This document shows, piece after piece, positions 1-9,802 of a stretch of DNA of 64,000 nucleotides (position 1 is its first letter; each line of letters opens with the position of its first letter). Below the pieces are notes generated by a model. It made no database searches. It was not told the origin of the DNA and saw only the letters and a program-made list of their open reading frames with translations. This DNA comes from Melampsora larici-populina 98AG31 (taxonomy: Eukaryota > Basidiomycota > Pucciniomycetes > Pucciniales > Melampsoraceae). The stretch lies in assembly GCF_000204055.1 (NCBI RefSeq), contig NW_006768774.1, forward strand, positions 1,193,819-1,257,818, in the 5' to 3' direction. The translations under genes were made by a program, and so were the position numbers.

Positions 1-655
1 TGTAGAGCGGAAGCAGACCTTTCTTTCTGTCTATTCAGATTTTTGAGACAGTCCCTATTTCTTATCTTTTTTCAGGTTTCAAGGGTGAATTGGCGGATTT
101 TTCAGTTTTTGTGGTAAACAGCTAAGTTATAGTGCTGCTTGTGAGCTTGAAAGTTTGTAGATTGTCAATGTGTGTGCGCTGAATCTGTCTATCCACTTTA
201 TTTTGGGGTTTCATTGAGAGTGTTGCTGTGAAAAAGCTGTATGAAGGTGAATTTCGAGTTTGAGGGGGGTTTTTGTCTTATCTTCTTTTTTGTGTGTGTT
301 TCAATTTTGATATAGTGAAGTGTCTTTTTCCCACCTTTTTTTCCCCTTTTAGTTAGCAAAAATAATTACTAGATTTTTAGAATAAGCTTTTATCTTTTAT
401 TATTATCATTCAGGTAAACAACTAATGAGAGTTGGAATTTTATAATAATAAGACCCTTATTCATCTTTTAATTAATTTCTTGTTGAGTTGTAAGCTCATT
501 TGCTCATTTGGAAGGTGCCTGAGTGCGCCTAGATTGTGCTATTTTTGAAGTTATTGTCCTCTTTTAGCCTGGTTTTTATTAATCCAAAGACTTGAAGGTC
601 TTAAATTTAATTCATCAGTAATCAAAGTCCCTGTTTAAGAAGGGCAATTCTTTCT
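1..655. repeat. AT-rich repeat-derived flank with part of a dispersed repeat
   Basis: No gene is visible here. Positions 508-605 (starting GGTGCCTGAGTGCGCCTAGA) match 35417-35505 by eye, including the shared strings 'gcctggtttttm' and 'caaaggcttgaag'. The matching order continues into the copia-like fragment at 656-800, which resembles 37081-37330. The two loci are therefore two decayed copies of the same repeat. Confidence 0.5.
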
Positions 656-682
656 TTGTTTGAAGTCTTTCAATTCACCATC

Positions 683-997
683 TCAAGACTTATTCTTCTT
701 TTGATTGTGTGTGTTGTTGTTTGTGTCTTCATTCATCCCCTTCTTGGCTCTGCTTTCAGCTGTGTACTGAAAGAGTTCTACAGCGGCCTTCTTTTTCTTG
801 GTCAAGAATACGGCAATTTGGACAGATGCATCTGTATCGAGAGTTTTGACAGGAGGAACTGGTGGAGGGTCAATGTTAATGAACTCTTCCAGATTGCATG
901 TCATCAAATGGGTGGTGACATCTGCTGCCCACTTGACATAATTGGTTTTGGCGAGTTTTGGGAAATGAATGCGAGATGAGTTCGAAGAGTCGGTCAT
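683..997 (-). pseudogene. Copia-type gag fragment
   Basis: Reading from an ATG at 995-997, the peptide begins MTDSSNSSRIHFPKLAKTN and continues with VKWAADVTTHLMTCNLEEFI. The pattern F-P-K-L-x(3)-N-Y-x-x-W-A-x(2)-V-x(2)-H-L is typical of the N-terminus of Ty1/copia gag in fungi. Only about 70 convincing residues remain before the reading frame degenerates into low-complexity sequence; there is no protease, integrase or RT next to it. A related segment lies at 37081-37330, so this belongs to a dispersed repeat. I infer a dead remnant. Confidence 0.55.
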
Positions 998-1096
998 TTC
1001 GCAAGGATTCAAAAAAAAAAATTTTTGGAAGATTTGCGACTATTGGAGCGCTGGGCTCATAACCAAATAACTGAGGTAATCGAAGTTATTTCTTTC

Positions 1097-1387
1097 CCTG
1101 ATAAGGATTAAGATCAAACTCAGTCTTATGAAGTAAGACTTTGGTTGATCGAAAGAAAACAACTTTACCTGATAAGGATTAAGATCAAACTCAGTCTTAT
1201 GAAGTAAGACTTTGGTTGATCGAAAGAAAACAACTTTCTGAAAAAGGAAGTTGTGACGCAGAAAGAAAACTTGAGTTTGATTAACATATGAGAACACAAT
1301 ATAACTAAATAGTAACTAACACCTGATAAGGATTAAGATCAAACTCAGTCTTATGAAGTAAGACTTTGGTTGATCGAAAGAAAACAA
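1097..1387. repeat. Three identical 66-bp hairpin units
   Basis: The same 66-bp unit (starting CCTGATAAGGATTAAGATCA, ending GAAAGAAAACAA) occurs at 1097-1162, 1168-1233 and 1322-1387 with no difference I can see. Each unit holds a dyad: AGTCTTA-tgaag-TAAGACT, flanked by near-complementary GATCAAAC / GGTTGATC, so it can fold into a hairpin of about 15 bp. The spacers differ (5 bp and 88 bp), so this is not a simple tandem array. Confidence 0.9.
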
Positions 1388-2227
1388 TTATATAGATAGA
1401 CTACTCTATATATCATTCTATAGAACTCAACAATGTGTCATGGTGTAAGAAGAGAAACGCGTTACATAATGCACATGATAATGAAAATGAATCTTTAATG
1501 GTAATGCGCTTTATGGGATCACTTTGTGATCCTAATTTTAATTCCCACGGTGTATAACTGACCAAATAGTAAGACATGTGGCTGACGACATCTTTGGTAG
1601 GATCAAACTGATACCTGAGGAGGACATGTGCAATACTGATCATATCAAAGCCTGAACATATGGAATGGGAACAAGGTGTTTTCTCTCTGTGAGTGAAGTG
1701 GCTTCGAATGCACTATAAAAATGTCAGGATGTGGAACTGTAGAAATGATTGCCAAGCGCTCTGGATATCAAGCTTTAATGATTATGCGTCGTTGACGCTC
1801 AAAATCGCTCAACACCAGTGGGTATACGGAGTTTTGGCAAAAATACATGTTACTAGATGGAGGATTTGTACGATTTACACGAAAATATGGATTGCTGAGG
1901 AACAGTCCTTTACTCGACAGAAAAGTTGTACGTACAAAAGGTGTTGAATCACGATGTAACGGCCAATTGTTGTTTTTGACATCTTTTTGCAAGACCTGAG
2001 TGACATAGAAGAGAACCAAGGGGTCTTTTATCGGCACGTGAACTTTTTAACAGGCCTCTTTATGCATATTAGCTCCACATCCATTGTGCTGACACATGTA
2101 GACTCGGCTTCGTTGAACCGGATTGCGGACACATCAAGGGACTCTCAAGTACGTGATGATGTGCTTTTATTTCCTCATAGAAATGAAATATTGGGTTTAT
2201 GCGAGGGATCTTGTGTTTTTATAGCTG
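1388..2227. other. No gene recognised
   Basis: Short open frames occur on both strands (for example 1693-1947 and 1987-2274), but none shows a recognisable motif, consistent splice sites or codon pattern. I see only repeat-like intergenic sequence. Confidence 0.5.
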
Positions 2228-2490
2228 CTTCCCACCAAAGACACGACGTGTTAAGTCACTTCTATCGTTTCTAGGAGGGTAAGAACAACTAGGTGCACAT
2301 GTAGCATTACATACACGACCGGGTTGGGTGAGCCAAAGATACAGGAAGAGGAATGGAATTTTTTCTCCTCTTACCAAGCATCTTCCTCCTGCACCTAGTA
2401 GTCGTAGCAGAGCGTCAAGCTCTTCAAGTGTTAAACATTATTCTATCTTTTAATTTTTAGCGTAGACCATTCAATCTTATAGCAGAAGAT
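2228..2490. repeat. Left half of a dispersed repeat split by the DIRS element
   Basis: The segment from GCTTCCCACCAAAG to about 2490 resembles 35844-35913, 36209-36231 and 36537-36695, once the insertions in that copy are skipped. The matching right half resumes at about 9803. It keeps the empty target sites for the solo LTR (ACATG, 2302-2306) and for the MITE (TACACGAC, about 2313-2320) found in the other copy. Confidence 0.7.
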
Positions 2491-2662
2491 ATAAATCCAA
2501 CTAGACAAGAATATAACACCAACGACTGATAAACCTTAAACCAAGAAACCTTAAATAAGAAACCTTGTCTCTAGTCCACCACTCATTTCTTCCCTCCACA
2601 ATCCCAAATCAACCTGAATCCATTAATCATCTAATAATTCCCAACAAAACGAGAAACGAATA

Positions 2663-3313
2663 ATGGACAGCGAACAATTCCACCAGCAAATCGATGATTC
2701 ACTCAGGAACAACACAGAAGAAGGAAAAGGGAAAGAAGTTGAAAGTCGTGAAGAGACAACTAACGTAGGAGAAGGTGTAGAAGAGGGAGGTACAGGAGTT
2801 AGAGAAGATGAACAACCGGCCGACATTCAATTGCAAGGATTGAGCGGCCAAGAGAACGCACCTCCGGAACCAGAAGATCCCCCTGTGACGACAAGACAGT
2901 CCAAGAGGAAGAAAGCTCCACCAAAACCCTTCCCACCACCAACTGTCAGTAAGGCCAAGGTGATCGGTCCGATACGAATCAAGAGGTTGAAACAAGCCAG
3001 CAAAGACGAAGTAGAAGGGGCACCTAGTAGTCAGAAAGCCAAGAAGAACTCAACCCCCCAACAACAACAGACAACTGATCCGACAATTGACAAACCCATT
3101 GTCAGACAAACTCGGCAACCCGCGAAGAAAATTGTCCAAGAGGCCGACATCATTGACGAAGCCCAAACGGAAGACGAAGAAACCGGAAGTGAAGACGAAG
3201 CAAGAACTGGTCGGCAAGAAGGTCAGCTATGGCAAGACACGAACCCAGATGATGGCCGTCCTCAAATGAGAACGGTGGGGGGTATTGCACTTGGTGACAT
3301 CAAAGATGGTTAG
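2663..3313 (+). CDS. Retroelement ORF1, acidic and proline-rich gag-like protein (5' part)
   Basis: A 216-residue frame opens with MDSEQFHQQIDDSLRNN. It is rich in Glu, Asp, Lys, Pro and Gln, with basic patches such as TTRQSKRKKAPPKPFPPP and a Gln run. There is no known fold that I can see. It sits directly upstream of the second gag-like frame. The end (ATCAAAGATG|GTTAGT at about 3309) looks like a splice donor, and the frame upstream of 3717 is open back to about 3620, so ORF1 and the next frame may be joined by an intron of about 300 nt. That gap contains C-runs (3355-3364, 3396-3403) and an A-run (3549-3565). The function is inferred only from its position in the element. Confidence 0.5.
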   Translation: MDSEQFHQQIDDSLRNNTEEGKGKEVESREETTNVGEGVEEGGTGVREDEQPADIQLQGLSGQENAPPEPEDPPVTTRQSKRKKAPPKPFPPPTVSKAKVIGPIRIKRLKQASKDEVEGAPSSQKAKKNSTPQQQQTTDPTIDKPIVRQTRQPAKKIVQEADIIDEAQTEDEETGSEDEARTGRQEGQLWQDTNPDDGRPQMRTVGGIALGDIKDG

Positions 3314-3716
3314 TTACAAACATACCTTGTTTCGTATAGCTTTAGCATACCACACCCCCCCCCATTCCCAAGATGAGCCAGACTCTCAATCCAAACCCCC
3401 CCCAAGATGAGCTAGACTCTCAAAAGAACAGGGAACCCCCCCAAAAAATCCTTCCCCAAGGGAAATGCCTCCGAAGGAGATGAAAATAAACCCAATAGCC
3501 GAGAGCTTACAACTAGGGAAAGGAAGACACTTGTCAAAACTCCATCCAAAAAAAAAAAAAAAAAAAGAAAGAACGAAGAGAGAATAGAATGGTTGACTAA
3601 CCGAATGGTACCATCGTCCTCAAACAGAACCTGTCAGAAACGCCCAAACTGAAGTCGAACACCGAACCACAGACAGCGTCGCAGAACGTCTAGATGAAGA
3701 GATCGACAGAGCCTTC

Positions 3717-4706
3717 ATGAATCACGACCGCACAGCCTACGGCCGTTCGACAGAACAGAAAAGAGCTTGGTTAGCGTTCCAGTCTAAGGAGAAAGAGCCA
3801 GCCTCCGTCGCTACCGAAAAGAACCCCAAATCGACGGAGAGGAAAATAATGAAAGTCCAAAGAGGAGAGATAATCTCCAATCATCTCAATGCGCTCTCAC
3901 CTTATTGGGACGCTGCAATGAAGGACTTTAGCCGATACATTCCCCTTTCCATCTTTGACCCGGCTTGGCTGAGACAAGATATCACCTTTGTTTCAAACAA
4001 AACCTCTCGCGCGAAAACCAAAGACGCAGACTCCAACACGTACAATGGATCTCCGATACCTAGTGAATGGAGGACAACAGTTGCCCAATGGCACCGTCAG
4101 AAGGATCTCTTTCTGCAATACCTCGAGAGATACAAACAAACCAAGGTCTTACCAGTGATGAAAGAACATTTTGAGAACGTGATTGAAATCCAAAATGAAA
4201 ATGATGGTTGCTGGGTGGTAGCTTTCCGATACAACCTGATGATGCGCCAGACTTATATGGTTTTCAAAGTCGGGGAAGAAGGAACCGAAATGGCGGACAT
4301 TGGTGTGAGAAACCCAAGAATCCAACGGCTAGCAGAACGCGACACGATCAGATACAACGACAACATGTTCCTGGATAACCCCTACGCGTTAACCGGATCT
4401 AAATCCTTCATTGACCCGCTAGATGGGTCCAATTGGGCCGGTAGACCAACCAAGTGGGACGATCCAAGCCAAACCGATTCCAAAGAAGACAGGCTGGACC
4501 AAGTGAGGTCAAATCAATCGACCAGGTCAGCAATCTGGTCCCAATCCAGGTATGAACCGCATGAGAACCCACACGCCCAACATGCCACCCCGCAAGCATA
4601 CTTCCACTATAGCCAACCTTTGATGAACAATCAGCACCCCTACCCCCAACCATCCGGTGTAGAACTTATAACCCAACAAGGGTTATACAGAGCTGGAAGA
4701 GGATAA
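3717..4706 (+). CDS. Retroelement gag-like ORF
   Basis: A 329-residue frame begins MNHDRTAYGRSTEQKRAWLAF. The frame is open upstream (codons for TDSVAERLDEEIDRAF precede the ATG), so the true start is probably a spliced upstream exon. The protein is hydrophilic, with a central aromatic-containing region (VAFRYNLMMRQTYMVFKVG) and a Gln/Pro/His-rich C-terminus ending GLYRAGRG. No zinc knuckle is visible. The reading resumes after the AT-rich block at about 6290 with a glycine/arginine-rich stretch, so the C-terminus here may be truncated by an insertion. I call it gag-like from position only. Confidence 0.5.
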   Translation: MNHDRTAYGRSTEQKRAWLAFQSKEKEPASVATEKNPKSTERKIMKVQRGEIISNHLNALSPYWDAAMKDFSRYIPLSIFDPAWLRQDITFVSNKTSRAKTKDADSNTYNGSPIPSEWRTTVAQWHRQKDLFLQYLERYKQTKVLPVMKEHFENVIEIQNENDGCWVVAFRYNLMMRQTYMVFKVGEEGTEMADIGVRNPRIQRLAERDTIRYNDNMFLDNPYALTGSKSFIDPLDGSNWAGRPTKWDDPSQTDSKEDRLDQVRSNQSTRSAIWSQSRYEPHENPHAQHATPQAYFHYSQPLMNNQHPYPQPSGVELITQQGLYRAGRG

Positions 4707-6290
4707 TCTACTAATAAAATGACTAGTAGAAGTTGTCTAAGGACTGCTCTTCTAAAACAACACAATCAGAAAGAGCTCTGTGGTATTGAGTACTGATAAG
4801 GCACCAGAGAAATATAACTTCACACGTAATTTTAACTTCAAAAGCACACTTTGTATTACTATCAACACTGCTATAGTGTTATTCCCAATTGATAACTGAA
4901 AAAAAAATAAGCAATATCTGATTGATATTATTCCCAATAAGTCTTTATGACTATAAAACTAAAGTAAATTTCTCTTTATAACTGTAATAAAGGGCGTATT
5001 TAAGTGAACAGGTACTATTAAAATAAGTTTATGATGATAAACAAAATAATAATGGCGTAAATGATAAAGAAAAAAAAAGGGGAACAACAGTCCCAAAACC
5101 CTCTCAAAGTATATATAACAATGTACTAGAACTTTTACAATGGTCAACAGCCTCAAAACCAATCAAATCCGCCCAAAATTCCCTAAAAACCCTATGATGA
5201 CGCAATGTAATGGTTTTGTTACTAATAAATGATGTAATTTTCACAGCTAAAAGTGATCAATGACGCAATAATATGATGTACAGCACTTCTTATGATGAAT
5301 ACAGGTGAATTTTTCCTTGTAAACTAGCTGAAAACCAATTTTTGAGATTACGAATTTTTTCAGATGTGCTCCAATTTTTGATTACTAAAGTGCATCTTGT
5401 AGCCCACGTGTTACTGATCATTTCTGACACCTACATGACCTACTTCTGATGAGTGATGAGTAAGATATTGAGTTGTGAAGTTAAGGTTTTTAGTGTTACA
5501 TATGACTTGTGACTGTAAATTCGAGATTCACACCAATTCTTTATTTGCCTTATAACTTTTTACACACACCTCCGTTACTAATGATTTAAAGTTTGTACAT
5601 TATGTAATCCACTCTTCTGCGTTGAATGAGCCATCTACCAACCTATTCTGACGTCATTTGACATATGTAATTAGCTGAAAACCTCTATTTTCCACGAATT
5701 TCACCCATTTTCTTCACTTTTCACAGCTACTACTATCTTTTTCTTGCTCATGTAATATGACATCATCATCTATAGCCTTAAAAATCCCGGAAAATCCTCT
5801 TGGCAACCTTAAATTCCATCACTACCACTATTACACAACCAAACTACACGTGTACCTCTTGTTTACCAACTTCGAAAAAGTGCTTTTTTCCTAATAACTT
5901 CTGTTTCTACTTATCAACCTTGAAGATGAAAATTGTCATAGTATCATATAATGTTGTTCTTTCATATTCTCACCTCATAATACCCATAACTTTATTTTTA
6001 CTAACCTAAAAACCATTTTCCAACCTTTATACCTATAATTTCGAATTTTTCTTATGTTTTTCTTTCTTTCTTTTTGTAATAAATTTGTAAGTAAACTATA
6101 ATGATCTTAATATATAATGTGAAATAAAATGATGTAATGTTTACCTAATGACCAATACATAAGCCTACAAGAGCTTCAATTGATCAAAAACCTCCATTTC
6201 GAATTTTCTTTCCTGCTGAATCCTGCTAATAAAGTGGTAAACTGGTAATTGTGAATTTTTTAATTGATCCCATAAATTGATCACCACACC
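4707..6290. other. AT-rich block interrupting the retroelement
   Basis: Composition changes sharply from the GC-balanced coding sequence on either side to conspicuously AT-rich DNA with poly-T and poly-A runs. No coding frame longer than about 70 codons is present. Short motifs recur: 'agctgaaaacc' (about 5329 and 5671) and ATGATGTAA-like strings. The block lies between a gag-like frame ending in AGRG and a downstream GR-rich stretch that would continue it. It could be an insertion into the element, or a genuine noncoding region. No terminal repeats or target duplication were found. Confidence 0.5.
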
Positions 6291-6676
6291 GGGAACGAAG
6301 GTATCCGACTCAACCCCAACTTCAAAGGGAAACGAGAGAACTTCATTCCCAATTACCGGAAAGACAACAATAGAGGAGGGAGAGGGGGAGGAAACAGACA
6401 AGGAGGAGCAAGTGGAGGCGGGAACTGGGGAAGGCAACAAGGGGAAGGAGAGAACGGTAGTCAGGCCAACCCCAGCCAGCAGGGTAGTAGAGCGAATGCA
6501 ACAGGTGAAACGGCCCAAAAGAAGTGAGTATCGAACTTAACTTAACTGAGACCTATAGATAGTACAATCATATGCGCGCAATGAACCCAAACCCTCCCAC
6601 TCTTGAGGAATACACCCCAATGCCCCGAAGTGAGAGCTGAGACAGAGCACTGACATTCTCCAAAAACCTTTACCAT
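6291..6676 (+). other. Gly/Arg-rich coding remnant and spacer before RT
   Basis: In one frame the stretch 6296-6528 reads PNFKGKRENFIPNYRKDNN followed by RGGRGGGNRQGG and QGSRANATGETAQKK, then a stop. RGG-rich tails are common in nucleic-acid-binding gag proteins, so this is a plausible gag C-terminus. Another frame (6277-6540) is also open, but it reads as low-complexity Glu/Thr sequence and looks like a shadow. The 150 nt that follow are spacer upstream of the RT frame. Confidence 0.4.
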
Positions 6677-8466
6677 GTGAGTCGGCTGAACAACATAGAG
6701 ATAGTCGAGACACACACACGTGAGCAACCTGAAATGGCCCCCAGACCTCGCTCCCGAGAAAGACGCCTAGAAGAACCAGAGGGAAGATGGCCGTCGAAAG
6801 CAGAGTGCGAGCTAAACATTGAAGAGTGGGAGCTGCTAATGACCGAGTTGGACCTGGTAGAGGAATGGGGAGACGTCCTCGTAAGCCTACAAGAAGGCTT
6901 CGACCAAGGCATCCCCGAGCACACAATTGAGGGACTACCTTGGTTCACACCACCAAACCAAACGTCAGCCTTGCTAGTGAAGGACAAGATTGAGAAGACG
7001 ATAGAAAAGGAGAAGAAAGAAGGGAAACTATACGGACCCTTCACACATCGAGAAGTACATGAGCACTTCGGCTTCTTCCGATCTAACCCCATGGGGAGCG
7101 TCACGAACAACGATGGAACATTCCGAATGATCAATAACCTATCATTCCCAAAGAACGGAGAGATACCGGTAAGAAAAAAAAAAAGGAAAGAAAAGACAAG
7201 AACTGACATTGATGTGTCCAACAGTCCGTAAATTCCTTTGTAGACAAGAATGAATTTGTCACCACGTGGGATGACTTCAAGATTCTGGCGGACTTCCTGA
7301 GGAAGTCAGATAGAAAGTGGCAGTTAGCTTTGTTCGACTGGCTAAAGGCCTATAGACAGATACCAACGCACCCATCGCAGTGGAAGTACTTACTGATACT
7401 AGACTTCTATAACCGACTATGGGTCGACACACGAGTGGGCTTTGGGGGTGTAGCAGGGTGTGGCACCTTCGGACGCGCAGCTGATGTGTGGAAAGAGATA
7501 ATGCAGAAAGCCCTTGGCATCCCTCGAATCTTCAGGTGGGTAGACAATAACCTGATCCTACGGGAAGAAGGATTGGACATCAAAATGGAGTCAATTTTAC
7601 ACCTAAGCGCAGGCATGGGAGTAAAGTCAAATCATACCAAATATGCCGACTTCGCCGATGAACAAAAGTACCTCGGATTCATTTGGAACGGCCAAGAGAA
7701 GACGGTACGACTACCGCTAGATAAACTCGAAACAAGGATTCAACAGGTCAGAGCTCTACTCAGTGGGGAGAAGTGGAAGAAAAAGCCAGTCGAGAAATTG
7801 GTAGGACAGCTGTGTCACATCACTTACATCATGCCAGACATGAAATGTTATATGAGAGAACTCCACAGCTGGAAAGGCGCATGGAGGAACGGTGAAGCAC
7901 GACGAGGCATCCCAGACGCAGTGAGAGACGACCTTGAAGAAGGGCTCGAAGTCCTTACAAACTTCGACCACATGCGAATTATCCCCAATCTAGAACCCAA
8001 AGACATCAAATGGGTGGGCGATGCTTTGACATTGTACGGCATCGGCGTGCTCATAGGTAGTAACTGGGTGAGGTTCAAATTACGACCAGGTTGGGATGCT
8101 GAGAACGATGACGGCATCAAACGCAAAATAGTGTGGCTTGAAACGGTGGCGGTCAGACTCGGCCTGCTAGTCTTGATGAAACTGAAAGATACCAAGGGGA
8201 GATGTTTCATAGTCTGGACCGACAATACGACTACGGAGGCAGCGATTCGAAACACTCGATCAAAAGACCAAACAGTGAACAACAAGTGGAAACGAATTCA
8301 GAAGTTACTTACGAACCACCAGTGCACAATAAAACAAGAGCGAGTCTCCTCCGGCAATAACGACGCAGACGCATTATCACGAGGCCTCGAGACCAATCTC
8401 CCCTGGCACGACGAGGTGATCATCCAAGTACCTGACGACCTATCCCAATTCCTCAGACAAGAATGA
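6677..8466 (+). pseudogene. Reverse transcriptase / RNase H of the DIRS-like element, active site altered
   Basis: Exon 1 (to 7168) ends in MINNLSFPKNGEIP. An intron at 7169-7224 (GTAAGA..CAACAG, 56 nt) joins it in frame to SVNSFVDKNEFVTTWDDFKI. RT motifs: FDWLKAYRQIPTHPSQW carries the first catalytic Asp; GVAGCGTFGR follows; the YxDD box reads RWVDNNLILRE, so the third Asp is Asn. RNase H: FIVWTDNTTTEAAI and NNDADALSRG near the C-terminus. The length from the intron to the stop matches the RT-RH of DIRS elements. No clear ATG opens exon 1; the earliest in-frame codon considered is GTG at 6677, so the start is uncertain and may lie in an upstream exon. The stop overlaps the recombinase start (ATGA, 8463-8466). 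Confidence 0.85.
7169..7224 (+). other. 56-nt spliceosomal intron inside the RT frame
   Basis: Donor GTAAGA and acceptor CAACAG flank a 56-nt segment with an A-run and a TGAC branch-like motif. Without removal the frame runs into a stop at 7229-7231. With removal the protein continues smoothly into conserved RT sequence (GEIP|SVNSF), in phase 0. Confidence 0.8.
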
Positions 8467-9563
8467 GTTCCGGAAGAGAGACTGGAACGGGGACGCCCGA
8501 CCTGGGAAAGATCAAGAACTTCCTTGGTGACGAGAATGGAGTAGTGCGACTGGAAGAGAAACCCGTACAACGCTTGATGATCCTGGGTGGCAGTTGGTCG
8601 AGGGACACGCTGTATCAGTACAACTCTGCAATTACCAAGTACCTAACCTTCGGAAGAGGGGAGGGGAAGATCAGGAATCAACTCTTACCAGCAGACGCAC
8701 AGCAAATCCTGGACTTTATTGCTTGGGCAGCACCAAAAGTAGACGGGGAACCAAAGACCAACCACGAGATAAAGCCGTCAACTATCAAAGCCTACCTGTC
8801 CGGACTGAAGGCATGGCACCTCTTCCATCATCTCTGATTCCCAGACATTGAAAATAGAGAAATAAACCTAGCGCTGAAGGCAGCAAAACTCCTAGACGCT
8901 AGATCGGAAAGCAAACCTCAGAAATCTCCCGTCCAGATAAAACACCTAGCCAGCCTACTGAAGAACCTAGAGAGGGACGATGAAGCCGCCGAATTAGCCG
9001 TAACGATAGCGTTAGTAGCTTTCTGGGGGATGGCAAGGATGGGAGAACTTACTTCACTAAAAGAATCAAGAGCAATAAAGATCGAGGACGTCAAGATCTC
9101 ACCCGACGAACAGATCATGACCATTGCTCTAAGAGAAGCAAAAACGTCCAAACCGGGCGAAATACAATACCTGACGTTGAGAAGACACAAGTCAATTATC
9201 GACCCTGTCGCGGCGGTTGAGAGATTACTGAGGAAACACATCACAATGGGCACGTACGCCGACCAATACCTGTTTGTATACGATATCAAAGGAGAACATG
9301 GAGGAAATAGATTAGTGAAGGAAGGAGTCATGGCACTGTTGAGGAAAGCATGGAAGAAAGACGGGTACGATGGACTTACGGGTCACTCGTTCCGAGTTGG
9401 AGGCGCATTGTTCTTATGGAACGAAGGAGTCCCGCTGAAACAAATCATAAGCAAGGGAAGGTGGAGGTCCAGAGCATATGAGAGGTACCTACGCAAGTTC
9501 GATGATGGGGAGATAGAGGAAAATAGAATGTGGTTGAAGAGAATGGAACTCAAAGCGACTTGA
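8463..9563 (+). pseudogene. Tyrosine recombinase of the DIRS-like element, one nonsense codon
   Basis: The frame starts with the ATG that overlaps the RT-RH stop. The N-terminal core-binding half (GGSWSRDTLYQYNSAITKYL, then STIKAYLSGLKAWHLFHHL) ends at an in-frame TGA, 8835-8837. The same frame continues at once with FPDIENREINLALKAAKLL and the catalytic half. Catalytic residues visible are the first Arg in FWGMARMGELTSL, the box II H-x-x-R in GHSFRVGGALF, a Trp in SKGRWRSRA at the usual His/Trp position, and the nucleophile Tyr in RAYERYLRKF. The order and spacing fit the phage-integrase/YR fold. One base change separates this copy from a full frame of about 366 codons, so I call it a recent pseudogene. 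Confidence 0.85.
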
Positions 9564-9802
9564 CTTGAAATAGAATCTTAACGCAACCCAAATACCATCC
9601 CGTAAGAACCGTATGAGACACTACCCTGAGATGCGAGTGAGAAAGAAAGAACTACAAATATTTAAAGTTTTCCCACAACTGAATACCAGTTGAATAATAC
9701 AGGGGAGGGATCTGCAGGCAGTTGCCATACAGAGGGCCTTGTGGCACCCGAGAGAACGGGTCCTAGTGAGCTCGGGGCTCTCCGATGCCCCAAGGCAAGG
9801 TA

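Larger units (their letters stand above)
2491..9802 (+). mobile_element. DIRS-superfamily (Ngaro-like) tyrosine-recombinase retroelement
   Basis: In order the element carries gag-like ORFs (2663-4706), an AT-rich interruption (4707-6290), a glycine/arginine-rich segment, a reverse transcriptase plus RNase H (6677-8466) and a tyrosine recombinase (8463-9563). RT-RH followed by a tyrosine recombinase, with no DDE integrase, protease or endonuclease, defines the DIRS superfamily. No DAM-like methyltransferase was seen, which fits Ngaro-type elements better than DIRS1. The limits are inferred from where homology to the uninterrupted repeat at 36537-36985 breaks off and resumes, so they are good to about 20 bp. 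I did not find split direct repeats or inverted termini. The copy looks dead: a stop in the recombinase and an altered RT active site. Confidence 0.8.

Noticed and set aside
6537..7221. Long minus-strand frames opposite the RT exon
   Set aside because: They are shadows of the plus-strand RT frame, with Ser/Phe-rich composition and no motifs.
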